From Bacteroidales bacterium (GTDB lineage: Bacteria; Bacteroidota; Bacteroidia; Bacteroidales; UBA1715): a DNA stretch of 33,267 nucleotides. Position 1 is the first letter of the stretch. Every line of letters begins with the position of its first letter. Made by a program: the position numbers and the translations under genes. This document shows, in pieces, positions 1-8,762 of this stretch. The stretch lies in NCBI GenBank assembly GCA_027858745.1, contig JAQICB010000152.1:1-33267 (forward strand). The letters are read 5' to 3'. Below the pieces are notes generated by a model. The model worked only from the letters and a program-made list of their open reading frames with translations. It searched no databases and had not been told where the DNA came from.

Positions 1-135
1 GCATACTTTTTCCGCTTATAAACAGCCATCTTCAGCTCAAAAATAATTTAAAATAACCCGTTATTATTTCATTATTTTTGATTGAACCTCACTATTTATA
101 AGCGTTCTGAATCAAAAAATTATATTGAACTCAGG
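1..135 (-). repeat. Left copy of palindromic terminal repeat
   Basis: This stretch is the reverse complement of 33049-33174, about 95 percent identical by eye. Read on the minus strand it starts with the core CTGAGTTCAATATAATTTTT and continues into a long imperfect palindrome at 13-104, with outer arms CGCTTATAAA and TTTATAAGCG and inner arms rich in AAAAATAAT. The copy here holds about 10 bases that the right copy lacks, at roughly 25-36, and with them the two palindrome arms have nearly equal length. It ends 15 bp from the stop codon of the antiporter gene. No coding sequence is seen in it. Whether it is a MITE-like, REP-like or other element cannot be told from this window. Confidence 0.85.
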
Positions 136-149
136 TTAAAAGGAGATGG

Positions 150-2168
150 TTATGTTAGCGAAGCTTTTGTGTCAGTATCAAGATCTTGATTTTCTTTTGA
201 TAAAAAATAATTTGTTGCAAGCGTGATTTGTTCTTGATTACCCATTAAGTAGGCGATATCGTCTTTTTGTAAAACAAAATCAGGGGTGGGATGTTCTATC
301 ATTTCGGAAGCTCTTTTTACTGCTAAAATTGTTGCACCTGTCTCTTTTCTTAAGTTACTATTTATGATAGCGGTATTGTTCATGCACGAGCCTTCTTCAA
401 TTTCTAATGCCGTAATTGTAATATGAGAAATATCTTGAATTGGAGAAGGTTTATTAATTGTATCTTTTTTCAAAAACTCGCCTAAACAATTAAGTCTAAT
501 TTGGTTTATAATTGTATTGATTTTCTTTTGTGAAAATTGTTTTTTGAGTAAAATTCTATTCCATATACCTATACCAATTTCAAATTTTTCGGGGTATACT
601 TCGTCTGCTCCTAATTTGTATAATTGTTCAACAGATTCCAGATTTTTTGCACGAACAATGATGTGAGATTTTTTGTTGAGCATTCGAATTTTTTCAATAA
701 TAACCATTGTTGGAATTATATCTCCAACGGAAATAAACACAACATCTGCAGTTTCAACGTGAGCTTTCAATAAAATAGGTTCGTTTATGGCATCACCATA
801 TACTACATTGTCACCGTCAGCAAGTTTTTCTCGTGTAATTTCCGGATCAAACACGATAGAAGAGTGTTCGACAGAATATTTTTTTGCCATATTAGAAACA
901 TGCAGCGCACTCCTGTCTTTTCCAATAATTACCAAATGATTGAGTAATTGGGGTATTTCGATTTCCGGAAGAGGAAACAATCCTTTGAGTAGCACATTTG
1001 GTAAAGGAAGCCTCATTAGTGTTTTTGTGAGCAATGGCGAGATGTTTAGTAGAAATGGTGTAAGGGCCATTGTGATAACAGCTACAGCAAGAAATAATTG
1101 ATACACATAATCTGAAATAATATCGTTTTTTAAGCCTATCTTGGCAAGAATAAAAGAGAATTCACCTACTTGACTTAGAGCAAGCCCAATCATTACGGTA
1201 CCCTTAAATGTATGACCGAGTACAAAACCGGTACCTCCCGCAATAATCGTTTTTATTCCTAAAACTAATAAAATACTGAAAAGTACTACTTGGGAGTTTT
1301 CAGCTACAAACTCTAAGTTAAGTAACATTCCTATTGATACAAAAAAGAAACTAGTGAAGATATCTTTAATGGGCAACAGGTTGCCAAACACATTATGACT
1401 ATATTCTGACTCGGAAATCATTAATCCTGCTAAAAAGGCTCCAAATGCGAGAGACATTCCCAAATAATTTGTTAGTAAAGCAATACCAAAGCATGTTAGT
1501 AATATTGCCATCATAAACATCTCTTGGCTTTTTGTATGGGTTATAAGGTTCATGATCTTGGGTAAAAGCCATCGGTTGCCAAAGTACACGAGACCGATAA
1601 TAAATGATGCTTTTATAAGAAGTAGTACTATTTCGTTTAGAATGTTTACATTAGAAGAGCTTAAAATGTTGGTATATAGAAGCAGAGGCACAAGCATAAT
1701 ATCTTGAAAAATAAGAATACCTAATATTGTTCTTCCTGAATTTGAAGTGAGTTCTGAACGTTCTTGTAAAATTTTCAGTACAAGTGCAGAACTGCTCAGT
1801 GTTGCAAGAAAGCCGATAAACAAACCGGATTTCCATGTTAAATCGTAAAAAAATGATATGAAAAAGAATATAATTGTAGTTAAGGTCATTTGAATTAAAC
1901 CACCCCAAAACACAACTTTTCTGATTTTTAATAAATGCTTGAGTGAAAATTCTAAACCAATGGTGAATAGTAAGAAAATCACCCCAATTTCAGCTAATAT
2001 TTCAATATCATGTTGTGCTGTAATTATCCCAAAAACATGAGGTCCCGCAATGATGCCCGTAAATAAATACCCAATAATGGTTGGAATTTTGATGCGAGAA
2101 AATAAAATATTAACGACAGATGCAATTGCAAATATGACGACGATATCTTGTAGAATAGGAGCTTCCAT
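150..2168 (-). CDS. CPA2-family cation:proton antiporter (KefB-like) with RCK domains
   Basis: A 672-residue membrane protein. Residues 1 to about 385 form the Na+/H+ exchanger domain of the CPA2 family, with about 12 hydrophobic segments and the typical FQD motif (residues 154-156) whose aspartate is expected to take part in ion exchange. Residues 410-530 resemble a TrkA-N (RCK) nucleotide-binding domain, but the usual GxGxxG is degraded to IIGKDRS, so NAD binding is doubtful. Residues about 580-655 fit a TrkA-C ligand-sensing domain. Likely role: K+/H+ or Na+/H+ exchange at the inner membrane, gated by a cytoplasmic ligand. It stands alone, divergent from the superoxide dismutase gene 326 bp away. 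Its 3' end abuts the terminal repeat. Substrate ion is not determined by sequence. Confidence 0.88.
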   Translation of the reverse strand: MEAPILQDIVVIFAIASVVNILFSRIKIPTIIGYLFTGIIAGPHVFGIITAQHDIEILAEIGVIFLLFTIGLEFSLKHLLKIRKVVFWGGLIQMTLTTIIFFFISFFYDLTWKSGLFIGFLATLSSSALVLKILQERSELTSNSGRTILGILIFQDIMLVPLLLYTNILSSSNVNILNEIVLLLIKASFIIGLVYFGNRWLLPKIMNLITHTKSQEMFMMAILLTCFGIALLTNYLGMSLAFGAFLAGLMISESEYSHNVFGNLLPIKDIFTSFFFVSIGMLLNLEFVAENSQVVLFSILLVLGIKTIIAGGTGFVLGHTFKGTVMIGLALSQVGEFSFILAKIGLKNDIISDYVYQLFLAVAVITMALTPFLLNISPLLTKTLMRLPLPNVLLKGLFPLPEIEIPQLLNHLVIIGKDRSALHVSNMAKKYSVEHSSIVFDPEITREKLADGDNVVYGDAINEPILLKAHVETADVVFISVGDIIPTMVIIEKIRMLNKKSHIIVRAKNLESVEQLYKLGADEVYPEKFEIGIGIWNRILLKKQFSQKKINTIINQIRLNCLGEFLKKDTINKPSPIQDISHITITALEIEEGSCMNNTAIINSNLRKETGATILAVKRASEMIEHPTPDFVLQKDDIAYLMGNQEQITLATNYFLSKENQDLDTDTKASLT

Positions 2169-2494
2169 AATGTAAAATTATAGTGTAAAAATATACATTA
2201 ATTGTAAGATAGCGTGTCAAATTTAAATTTTATTTATGGTGTGATTGCAAGAAAGCTATGAATTTTATTGTCTTTCATAAAAAAAACTTCTAGAAGTTTC
2301 TTGATATTCAATAAGTACTGCGAATCGGAATACTTTTTTTTAGATGTAAATTACAGGGTTTTCATAAACTTTGCTGTAGTATTGGGATTTTTCGAATTGC
2401 AATTAATTTTCAAGTAATCTGTTCTCGTACCAAGATTATGTAAGGATGTTGTATTACTCACGACTGAATTAATACATAAATTAAAAAAAGTATT
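2169..2494. other. Gene-free divergent intergenic region
   Basis: This 326-bp region separates the divergent antiporter and superoxide dismutase genes. It contains the weak minus-strand promoter at 2188-2195 and a perfect 16-base palindrome AAACTTCTAGAAGTTT at 2284-2299 that could be an operator. No full match to TAnnTTTG was found for the dismutase; TAAACTTTG at about 2365-2373 is close but has one extra base. No open reading frame of note and no RNA gene were seen. Confidence 0.5.
2188..2195 (-). promoter_or_regulatory. Possible -7 element for the antiporter gene
   Basis: On the minus strand the sequence TATATTTT lies about 20 bases upstream of the antiporter ATG. It matches the Bacteroidota -7 consensus TAnnTTTG except for the last base. 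A TTG lies 22 bases further upstream (2218-2220), close to the usual -33 spacing. Confidence 0.35.
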
Positions 2495-3214
2495 ATGATA
2501 CACGGAGCAACTTTTATATTATTCTCGTTTTTATCATTAACGTTTTCAAATGAAGTCGTAAATTTTCAAAATCAAAAAGTTATGGAAACAAATAAACAAG
2601 TATTTAAACAAAACAAATTATCATATGATTATAGTGCATTGGAACCGTATATCGATGCCCAAACAATGCAAATACATTATGAAAAACATCATGCTGCATA
2701 TACAGAAAAATTTAATACTGCACTTTCGGATGTAGATAATATTCCTCAAAATATTTCAGAAATTTTCGCAAATATATCTAAATATTCAATAGCGGTAAGA
2801 AACAATGGTGGTGGATATTTCAATCATAATCTTTATTGGAGTATTTTGACACCAAGTGCAAATAGCAATCCTAATGAGTCTCTTGAAGTTGTTGATGCTA
2901 TAAATACAACATTCGGCTCACTTAGTGAATTCAAAAAAGAGTTTAGTAATGTTGCTGCCACGCGTTTTGGTTCTGGTTGGGCATGGTTAAGTGTAGATTC
3001 GAATGGAAATCTTTTTGTAAGTTCTACAGCCAATCAGGATAATCCTCTTATGAATGTCGTAGAAAAACAAGGTGTTCCAATTTTAACTATTGATGTGTGG
3101 GAACATGCATATTATTTAAAATATCAAAATAAACGCCCCGATTATATTAGTGCATTTTTTAATGTCATTAATTGGGAAGAGGTTAACAAACTTTATAAGG
3201 AAGCTGTTATTTAG
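2495..3214 (+). CDS. sod: Superoxide dismutase (Mn or cambialistic type), probably exported
   Basis: Iron/manganese superoxide dismutase, converting superoxide to oxygen and hydrogen peroxide. All four metal ligands of the family are visible: H61 (in IHYEKHH), H111 (in FNHNLYW), D200 and H204 (in DVWEHAYY). The GGG before the second ligand and Q181 in STANQDNPL are the pattern of Mn or cambialistic enzymes rather than strict Fe enzymes. The 239-residue product has an extra N-terminus of about 38 residues before the SYDYSALEP start of the fold; residues 5-18 are strongly hydrophobic, like a signal peptide with few charges. If the internal ATG (residue 30, position 2582) is used, the enzyme would be cytoplasmic. 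A hairpin terminator follows, so it is a single-gene unit. Confidence 0.93.
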   Translation: MIHGATFILFSFLSLTFSNEVVNFQNQKVMETNKQVFKQNKLSYDYSALEPYIDAQTMQIHYEKHHAAYTEKFNTALSDVDNIPQNISEIFANISKYSIAVRNNGGGYFNHNLYWSILTPSANSNPNESLEVVDAINTTFGSLSEFKKEFSNVAATRFGSGWAWLSVDSNGNLFVSSTANQDNPLMNVVEKQGVPILTIDVWEHAYYLKYQNKRPDYISAFFNVINWEEVNKLYKEAVI

Positions 3215-3281
3215 TTTTTTAGTTTTTTGAGGTTTATGTTAAAACCTAACTTTCTGTGGTTATTTGTTGTTTAGGTTTTGT

Positions 3282-3334
3282 AAGCTTGTAGGGTAATAAT
3301 TTTAATAAATTATTATCTGCAAGCTTATTTTTTT
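3282..3334 (+). terminator. Rho-independent terminator after sod
   Basis: A long stem-loop: arms AAGCTTG (3282-3288) and CAAGCTT (3320-3326) enclose a second pairing of TAATAATTT with AAATTATTA, and a run of seven T follows at about 3328-3334. A further pairing of AAAACCTAA (3241-3249) with TTAGGTTTT (3271-3279) lies just upstream. Confidence 0.7.
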
Positions 3335-3347
3335 GAATATTCTTCTG

Positions 3348-3355
3348 TATGTTTG
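3348..3355 (+). promoter_or_regulatory. -7 promoter element of pabBC
   Basis: TATGTTTG is a full match to the Bacteroidota -7 consensus TAnnTTTG. It overlaps the upstream ATG at 3349, so transcription would begin near 3362 and the next ATG at 3373 must be the pabB start. Confidence 0.6.
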
Positions 3356-3372
3356 TGCGAAGTCAAATAAAA

Positions 3373-4362
3373 ATGAAAATATCTGAAGCTATTTCATATC
3401 TGAATACATTGAGTGAAAAAAAACAAGCTTGTTTTTTTATCATTGATTATGAATTGCAAAATCCTCAGGTCTGGAAAATTTCTGATATTCCCAATGATAT
3501 TCGTATATCTTTTCCTCATTTTGCATGTAATACTCATACTCACATTCAACAATGCGTAGCAAATCCGATTAATCATATTAATCCAATTCCATTTGATGAA
3601 TATGAACATGCTTTTACTCGGGCACAGAAGTATATTTCAAGAGGTGATACTTTTTTGTTAAATTTAACGGTATCAAGTCGTATCGAACTTTTGGCAGATG
3701 ATTTGTCTGAAATATTCCATATTGCATCAGCACCATATAAATTGTGTTATAAAAATCAGTTTGTGGTGTTTTCTCCGGAGCCCTTTGTTTCTATACATAA
3801 TAATAAAATTTTTACGTATCCAATGAAAGGTACCATTGATGCTTCTTTAGAAAATGCCGAAAATGTATTGTTGGGTAATAATAAAGAGCAAGCGGAACAT
3901 GCAACAACGGTAGATTTATTGCGAAATGATATGAGTTTAGTTGCTGAGAATGTTAAGCTTACCAAGTATCGATATATTGACAAAATACACTCACCTTCTC
4001 ATTCAATATTACAAATGAGCTCGTGCATACAAGGTGATATTCGAAAAGATTTGAAATCTCAGATAGGAACAATTTTATTCTCAATGCTACCTGCAGGTTC
4101 TATTTGCGGAGCCCCCAAGCAAAAAACACTCGAAATAATAAATTCTGTAGAAACACATACTCGCGGATATTACACCGGAATTATGGGGTATTTTGATGGG
4201 GAAAATTTGGAAACAGCCGTAATGATTCGCTTTATTGAAAAACAAGATGAAAATATAGTTTATAAAAGTGGGGGAGGCATTACTTTTCAGAGTAATGTGC
4301 ATGAAGAATATGAAGAAATAGTAAAAAAAATATATGTCCCAATTACTTCTCGAAACAATTAA
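3373..4362 (+). CDS. pabB: Aminodeoxychorismate synthase component I (PabB)
   Basis: Chorismate-binding enzyme that, with a glutamine amidotransferase (PabA), makes 4-amino-4-deoxychorismate for p-aminobenzoate and folate. Seen in the sequence: YPMKGT with the lysine typical of PabB, VDLLRND, AGSICGAPK and RGYYTGIMGYFD, all landmarks of the chorismate-binding fold, ending in GGGITFQSNVHEEYEE. At 329 residues it is shorter than enterobacterial PabB (about 450) because the N-terminal part is reduced, which is common in Bacteroidota. An in-frame ATG at 3349 lies within the predicted promoter, so the ATG at 3373 (MKISEAISYL) is preferred. It overlaps pabC by 29 bp, indicating translational coupling. 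No pabA is present in the window. Confidence 0.9.
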   Translation: MKISEAISYLNTLSEKKQACFFIIDYELQNPQVWKISDIPNDIRISFPHFACNTHTHIQQCVANPINHINPIPFDEYEHAFTRAQKYISRGDTFLLNLTVSSRIELLADDLSEIFHIASAPYKLCYKNQFVVFSPEPFVSIHNNKIFTYPMKGTIDASLENAENVLLGNNKEQAEHATTVDLLRNDMSLVAENVKLTKYRYIDKIHSPSHSILQMSSCIQGDIRKDLKSQIGTILFSMLPAGSICGAPKQKTLEIINSVETHTRGYYTGIMGYFDGENLETAVMIRFIEKQDENIVYKSGGGITFQSNVHEEYEEIVKKIYVPITSRNN

Positions 4363-4933
4363 AATTCAAGATGGTGTTATTCATTTGCCTGAATATCATC
4401 AACAAAGGATGTGTAAAACTATGAAAGATTTATGGGGAACGGTACCCGATTTTTCCGTTTCTGAATTATCAATTCCCGTAAAAGCTCGTACCGGTTTATG
4501 GAAATGCCGTGTGGTATATTCTCCCCATATTGTCGATATTTCATTTGAACCATATACCTATAAAAAAATTCATTCTTTACAGTGTGTATATGTCAATGAT
4601 TTCTCGTATGCATATAAATTTGCGAACCGAACTGCATTTGAACAATTGCTATTGCAAAAAAATCAAGCAGATGAAATTTTAATTATTAAAAATGGATTTG
4701 TAACGGATACTTCGTATAGTAATATTGTGTTTTTTGACGGAGATTCATGGTACACTCCCTCTTCTTATCTATTGCCGGGGACTATGCGAGAGTACCTTAT
4801 TGAGACGTGTCAAGTTTATGAGAAAAATATTCAAGTTGCTGATATATCATCGTTTAAAAAAGCTCGATTACTCAATGCTTTTAATGATTTACAAAACGGT
4901 GGTGAAATAACTTGTGATAATATTTTGCAATAA
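4334..4933 (+). CDS. pabC: Aminodeoxychorismate lyase / class IV aminotransferase (PabC)
   Basis: Fold-type IV PLP enzyme, expected to split aminodeoxychorismate into p-aminobenzoate and pyruvate. K95 in YKFANR is the likely PLP lysine, followed by DEILIIKNGFVTDTSYSNIVFF, which matches the family pattern DExLLLxxGxVTExSxSNIFF with aspartate in place of the usual glutamate, and by the LLPGTMRE cofactor-binding loop. At 199 residues it is compact; the N-terminal domain is short compared with the usual 260-280 residues, as in other Bacteroidota homologues found beside pabB. Its start lies inside the end of pabB (29-bp overlap), which supports the assignment to lyase rather than branched-chain aminotransferase. 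Confidence 0.85.
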   Translation: MSQLLLETIKIQDGVIHLPEYHQQRMCKTMKDLWGTVPDFSVSELSIPVKARTGLWKCRVVYSPHIVDISFEPYTYKKIHSLQCVYVNDFSYAYKFANRTAFEQLLLQKNQADEILIIKNGFVTDTSYSNIVFFDGDSWYTPSSYLLPGTMREYLIETCQVYEKNIQVADISSFKKARLLNAFNDLQNGGEITCDNILQ

Positions 4934-4961
4934 AAAGTATGGGTAAATAAAAAAAAATATG

Positions 4962-4969
4962 TAACATTG
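4962..4969 (+). promoter_or_regulatory. Possible -7 element of the lipoprotein gene
   Basis: TAACATTG matches TAnnTTTG with one mismatch, 52 bases before the lipoprotein ATG at 5021. The leader between them is unusually A/T-rich with short AATC and TTAA repeats, a common look for Bacteroidota 5' leaders. Confidence 0.3.
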
Positions 4970-5020
4970 CAAAATAAATCAATCAATCAAACTAATTAAT
5001 TAACTTAAACAAAAACGATT

Positions 5021-5715
5021 ATGAAAAAAATCAGTATTTTAACAGGGGTGTTAGCCTCATTTTTTTAATGACGAGCTGTGGCTCAGATGAGATTAACATT
5101 AGTAACGATATCAACGCTGTTGTTGATGGTTACGTTTATAACGGTGAAACAGGAAATCCAATTGAGGGTGTAAAAGTTGTTGTAAGTGATAAAGCAAGTA
5201 ACTCAAATGCTGAAGGATATTTCAAAATAAGTGGTTTGTCTTCTGGAAGTTGGTGTGCAAAAATTCAAAAAGAAGGTTACGCTACTGTAATGGATTGTGG
5301 ATTTGGATCAATTCCTACTGATTTTTATGGTGATGAATTTCAAACAGCAACTATTTTTGAATTAATTCCTGCAGACAATCAGTTAGAATTAACATTCAGA
5401 TACCAAGATTGGAATACTGATGAAACCGAACTAATTTGGTATGATGTTCCTGCTAATATTGAGGTAAATATTGAATATTCAGACGGTAGTTATATTGATG
5501 TGTTTGAAACTCAAATGACAAATTCAAGTGGTAGAATTGTTGTTGACAATGTTGCATATACAAATCTTGATGTAAATATCGACTTTGTATTAGGAACAGA
5601 TTCGTATAATTTAAATACAACTCTTACCGGAGCATTCTTAAAAAGTAAAGATGGTGTTGTGAGAATTGAAGTTGCGAAATCTGACTTTGCTACACAAGAA
5701 GGTGTTGATATATAA
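5021..5715 (+). CDS. Carboxypeptidase-regulatory-like lipoprotein, signal peptide frameshifted in a T-run
   Basis: From the ATG at 5021 the frame reads MKKISILTGVLASFF and then stops. One more T in the seven-T run at 5060-5066 would continue it as FLMTSCGSDE, a complete lipoprotein signal with the lipid-accepting cysteine, joining the long frame that is open from 5068 to the stop. The acidic residues right after the cysteine (CGSDE) resemble the surface-export signal of Bacteroidota lipoproteins. The mature part begins with a CarboxypepD-regulatory-like beta domain (VDGYVYNGETGNPIEGVKV and onward, about 70 residues) and continues with a second beta-rich domain of no recognised family. As written, the protein would lack export unless it slips; a sequencing or assembly error, or a phase-variable tract, are the alternatives. 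Substrate or partner is unknown. Confidence 0.75.
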
Positions 5716-5740
5716 AAAGCACTTTATTAATAAACATAAA

Positions 5741-5773
5741 AAAACCGATAAAGATTCTTTATCGGTTTTTTTT
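5741..5773. terminator. Bidirectional terminator between lipoprotein and helicase genes
   Basis: Perfect 13-bp stem AAAACCGATAAAG (5741-5753) with CTTTATCGGTTTT (5757-5769), a 3-base loop, a T-run to 5773 on the plus strand and an A-run before the stem that serves as a T-run on the minus strand. It lies between two convergent genes and can end both. Confidence 0.88.
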
Positions 5774-5784
5774 ATGCTATTTTT

Positions 5785-8646
5785 TTATTCAACCAAAAAG
5801 GAGACTTCTTCTTCAGAAAAAGGAATAGACTTCTCGGAGCTGATAATAATATTATTAGCAAGTGCTGCTTTTCGTTCTTGTAATCGTTTAATTTTTTCTT
5901 CAATTGTGTTTTCGGATATAAAGCGATATACGTGCACTTTATTTTTTTGCCCGATTCTGTGAGCTCTACTCACAGCTTGGTTTTCGATAGCCGGATTCCA
6001 CCATGGATCAAGAATGAACACATAGTCAGCTTCGGTTAAATTGAGACCAACGCCACCCGCCTTTATTGAGATAAGAAAAACCTTGCAATCATCATCTTTT
6101 TGGAATTTATTGATAACCTTTTCTCTGTTGGTTGTACTTCCCGTAAGTTGAGTATATGAAATGTTATTCTTTTCAAAATATGATTCAAATAATTGTAAAT
6201 GTTGTACAAACGAAGAAAATATGAGCACCTTGTGATGGTGAATTAGGTTTTCGAGAACCCGAATTGTCTCGTTAAATTTTCCTGAATCAACATCTTCATC
6301 TGAATAATCTTCAGTCAATTTTGGATGATTTGCAATTTGTCTGAGTCGCATAAGTGCTCGTAAAACATTTATGGTTGATTTTTGAAATGTATTGTTTTCT
6401 ATAGTTTCGTATATTAAATTTCGCACCTGTGATTTTTCAGACTCATATATTTTTGTTTGCGAATCAGTCATTTTACACACTCGTATTTGTTCTGTAAGTG
6501 GCGGTAAATCTTGGGCAACTGCTTGCTTTTCTCTTCTAAAAATAAAGGGAGAAACCGTACGTTGCAATTGTTGTTCTACTTGAGGTCTTATGTGATCGGG
6601 AACTTTTAAAAAATGGTCTTTAAATGAATGAATGCTTCCCAACATATTTCGGTTTAGAAAATTCATTTGTGCCCACAAATCAATTAAAGAGTTTTCTATC
6701 GGTGTGCCTGTTAGCACAAGCCGGTGAGAAGAATCTAATTGGAGAACAGAGTTGTATATTTTTGAACGGGGATTTTTAATAATTTGACTTTCGTCGAGAA
6801 CAACATATAAAAAAGAGTATTTTATAAAATTCTCAATATCATTTCGTAATAAACCGTAGGTAGTAATAATAATGTCATAATTTGAAAAGTAATCGAAATT
6901 TTTATCACGTTCGTTACCAATGTATTTGAACACTTTTAAATCAGGTGCAAATTTTTCAAATTCATTATGCCAGTTGTAAATAATCGAAGCAGGACACACA
7001 ATAAGGCTAGCACGGTTATCATCTTGTGCTTTTTGGAGTGAAATAACTTTATATAATAACGTAATTGCTTGTAGTGTTTTTCCTAATCCCATATCATCAG
7101 CCAAACAACCGCCAAAGTTATTTGCGTATAAGAAATAAAGCCATCGGTAACCTTCAATTTGGTAAGGTCTGAGAGTCGCTTTTATTTCAATAGGCACATT
7201 GTTTTTTTTTGCTCCGTTTGTGTCTATATGCAAAAAGCGAGTTTTAATTTCATCTTTGAACTTTACCGGTAAATGTTGTATGGTTTTGTAATGAATAGAA
7301 CGAAGCGAAAACACATCTTCTTTTTCGTTTTTTACGCTATATAAAAATAAGTCGCGATATCGCGTAAACCATTCATAAGGAATAATACCAATTTTATTGT
7401 CGGGTAATAAAACGCGAGGATCTTGATTAAGAATATTTTTTCTTAATTTTTTAAATGGAACTTTATATGGGCCAAAATTTACAATTGCATGAACATCAAA
7501 CCAATCAATAGACTCAGATGCTATCGAAATAGATATTTCAGCTTTATAATTTTGCACTTGCATTTCCATTGATTCATCAAAAATGTTTAAATCTATTGAA
7601 TCAAGAATTGTTTTATTGTTTTGAATCCATTGAAGGGTTTCATAGTACCCGTCTGAATTGTATTCTTTGAGTCGCCAAAAACCCTTATTGTATGTGAGGT
7701 TGTGAGAACAGAGTAAATCGTGACAGGTTTTTTCAAAGTTCAAATCTCTGTAAATACGTGTATATTGAGGGGTGTTTTCAATATTTACATATCTGACGTA
7801 ATATTCTTTCTCTTGTTCTAAATCACTAATTTTCCATTCCTCATAATTAAATGAAATTTTTATACACGCATGATTCTGAATGTCACGAACAATTTTTCCT
7901 TCTAATTTTGGTTGAGGAAATACGTCATTAATTTCAAATCCCTGTGTGTGAACTGTATAGTTTTTTATGCTATTTAAAACAAAGGTGTCATAATATTGTT
8001 GCACAAACTTTTCGGGGATAGTAATTTGTTTTTTGACGAAAAAGGGCAGTAGTTTTTTACAGTCAATACTACTAAACATATATATAGTATGATTAATTGC
8101 CAAAATACCCGGAATGTTTGAAATGAGTATTGGTTTTTTGTCTAATAAATTAAGCGGTTTTTCATATTCAATAATCGATAATGAATATTCCAATTCAGAC
8201 TGTGTTTTCGCAAAACTGAATAATACCTTAGGTTCTTGTTTTTGAAAAAAAAGTTCATCTTCGGGATGAAGATTTGTTTCATTTTCTTCTAAATAAAATG
8301 GAATTGAATGTTCTTTGATAAGAAAAACACATTCCGCCATATTTTTTTCAATATATGGACGGATTTCTTCTTTAAAATAATTTTGGTCTATTTTTTCTAA
8401 AAAGTTTTTTTGGGTATCTTTTTTACGTTTCGAAAATTTGTGAAATAGTTTTTTTTCGTCGTACTCGGCTATAAGTTTTATTAATTTTTTTTTTGTCTCG
8501 GGGGTGTCTTTTGTAATCATTTCTGGCAGAATATATTCAGCCAGTTCATAAAAATCTTTATCCGTTTTGCGTGTTAATTCAAAAGGAGAAAGAATCCATC
8601 CGAGTAAACGATGTCTTTGTAGTATAATCGCAAATTTTGTTTCCAT
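5785..8646 (-). CDS. SNF2-family DEAD/DEAH-box helicase
   Basis: A 953-residue Swi2/Snf2-type ATPase. The C-terminal half carries the two RecA-like lobes: DDMGLGKT (Walker A, about residue 520), VVLDESQ (Walker B, DESQ in place of DEAH, about 617), LVLTGTPIEN, then KAGGVGLNLTEADYV and SRAHRIGQ (motif VI, about 897). The N-terminal 480 residues carry no motif I recognise; bacterial relatives often have a SWIM zinc finger there, but no such cysteine pattern is visible. Expected to translocate on duplex DNA or displace bound proteins, for example RNA polymerase, in the cytoplasm. The frame opens with TTG at 8673, but the ATG at 8646 (METKFAIILQ) is a better start. It is divergent from truA. Confidence 0.88.
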   Translation of the reverse strand: METKFAIILQRHRLLGWILSPFELTRKTDKDFYELAEYILPEMITKDTPETKKKLIKLIAEYDEKKLFHKFSKRKKDTQKNFLEKIDQNYFKEEIRPYIEKNMAECVFLIKEHSIPFYLEENETNLHPEDELFFQKQEPKVLFSFAKTQSELEYSLSIIEYEKPLNLLDKKPILISNIPGILAINHTIYMFSSIDCKKLLPFFVKKQITIPEKFVQQYYDTFVLNSIKNYTVHTQGFEINDVFPQPKLEGKIVRDIQNHACIKISFNYEEWKISDLEQEKEYYVRYVNIENTPQYTRIYRDLNFEKTCHDLLCSHNLTYNKGFWRLKEYNSDGYYETLQWIQNNKTILDSIDLNIFDESMEMQVQNYKAEISISIASESIDWFDVHAIVNFGPYKVPFKKLRKNILNQDPRVLLPDNKIGIIPYEWFTRYRDLFLYSVKNEKEDVFSLRSIHYKTIQHLPVKFKDEIKTRFLHIDTNGAKKNNVPIEIKATLRPYQIEGYRWLYFLYANNFGGCLADDMGLGKTLQAITLLYKVISLQKAQDDNRASLIVCPASIIYNWHNEFEKFAPDLKVFKYIGNERDKNFDYFSNYDIIITTYGLLRNDIENFIKYSFLYVVLDESQIIKNPRSKIYNSVLQLDSSHRLVLTGTPIENSLIDLWAQMNFLNRNMLGSIHSFKDHFLKVPDHIRPQVEQQLQRTVSPFIFRREKQAVAQDLPPLTEQIRVCKMTDSQTKIYESEKSQVRNLIYETIENNTFQKSTINVLRALMRLRQIANHPKLTEDYSDEDVDSGKFNETIRVLENLIHHHKVLIFSSFVQHLQLFESYFEKNNISYTQLTGSTTNREKVINKFQKDDDCKVFLISIKAGGVGLNLTEADYVFILDPWWNPAIENQAVSRAHRIGQKNKVHVYRFISENTIEEKIKRLQERKAALANNIIISSEKSIPFSEEEVSFLVE

Positions 8647-8659
8647 ATATTCTAAGTAA

Positions 8660-8667
8660 CGAAAATA
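8660..8667 (-). promoter_or_regulatory. Possible -7 element of the helicase gene
   Basis: On the minus strand TATTTTCG matches TAnnTTTG with one mismatch and sits 13 bases before the preferred ATG at 8646, inside the longer TTG-started frame. Confidence 0.3.
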
Positions 8668-8740
8668 GTACAAGAAAGTATAACGGCAAGGAAGTTTTGT
8701 TTTTTTTTATGAAGAATTCTCTATTATTTGATGAAAGCTG

Positions 8741-8748
8741 TATTTTTG
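8741..8748 (+). promoter_or_regulatory. -7 promoter element of truA
   Basis: TATTTTTG fully matches TAnnTTTG. The transcript would begin near 8755, only about 8 bases before the truA ATG at 8763, and inside the longer open frame that begins at 8637. Confidence 0.5.
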
Positions 8749-8762
8749 AAGTAAATTTTGAT

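Noticed and set aside
3349-3372. Upstream ATG for pabB at 3349
   Set aside because: It overlaps a full promoter match and adds 8 residues that do not belong to the family.
5666-5962. A 98-codon plus-strand frame over the helicase 3' end
   Set aside because: It lies across the bidirectional terminator and antisense to the helicase, and its composition is that of a shadow frame.
8637-8762. 42-residue N-terminal extension of TruA
   Set aside because: Not part of the TruA fold, overlaps the helicase start and holds a promoter match; the ATG at 8763 gives the family-typical start.
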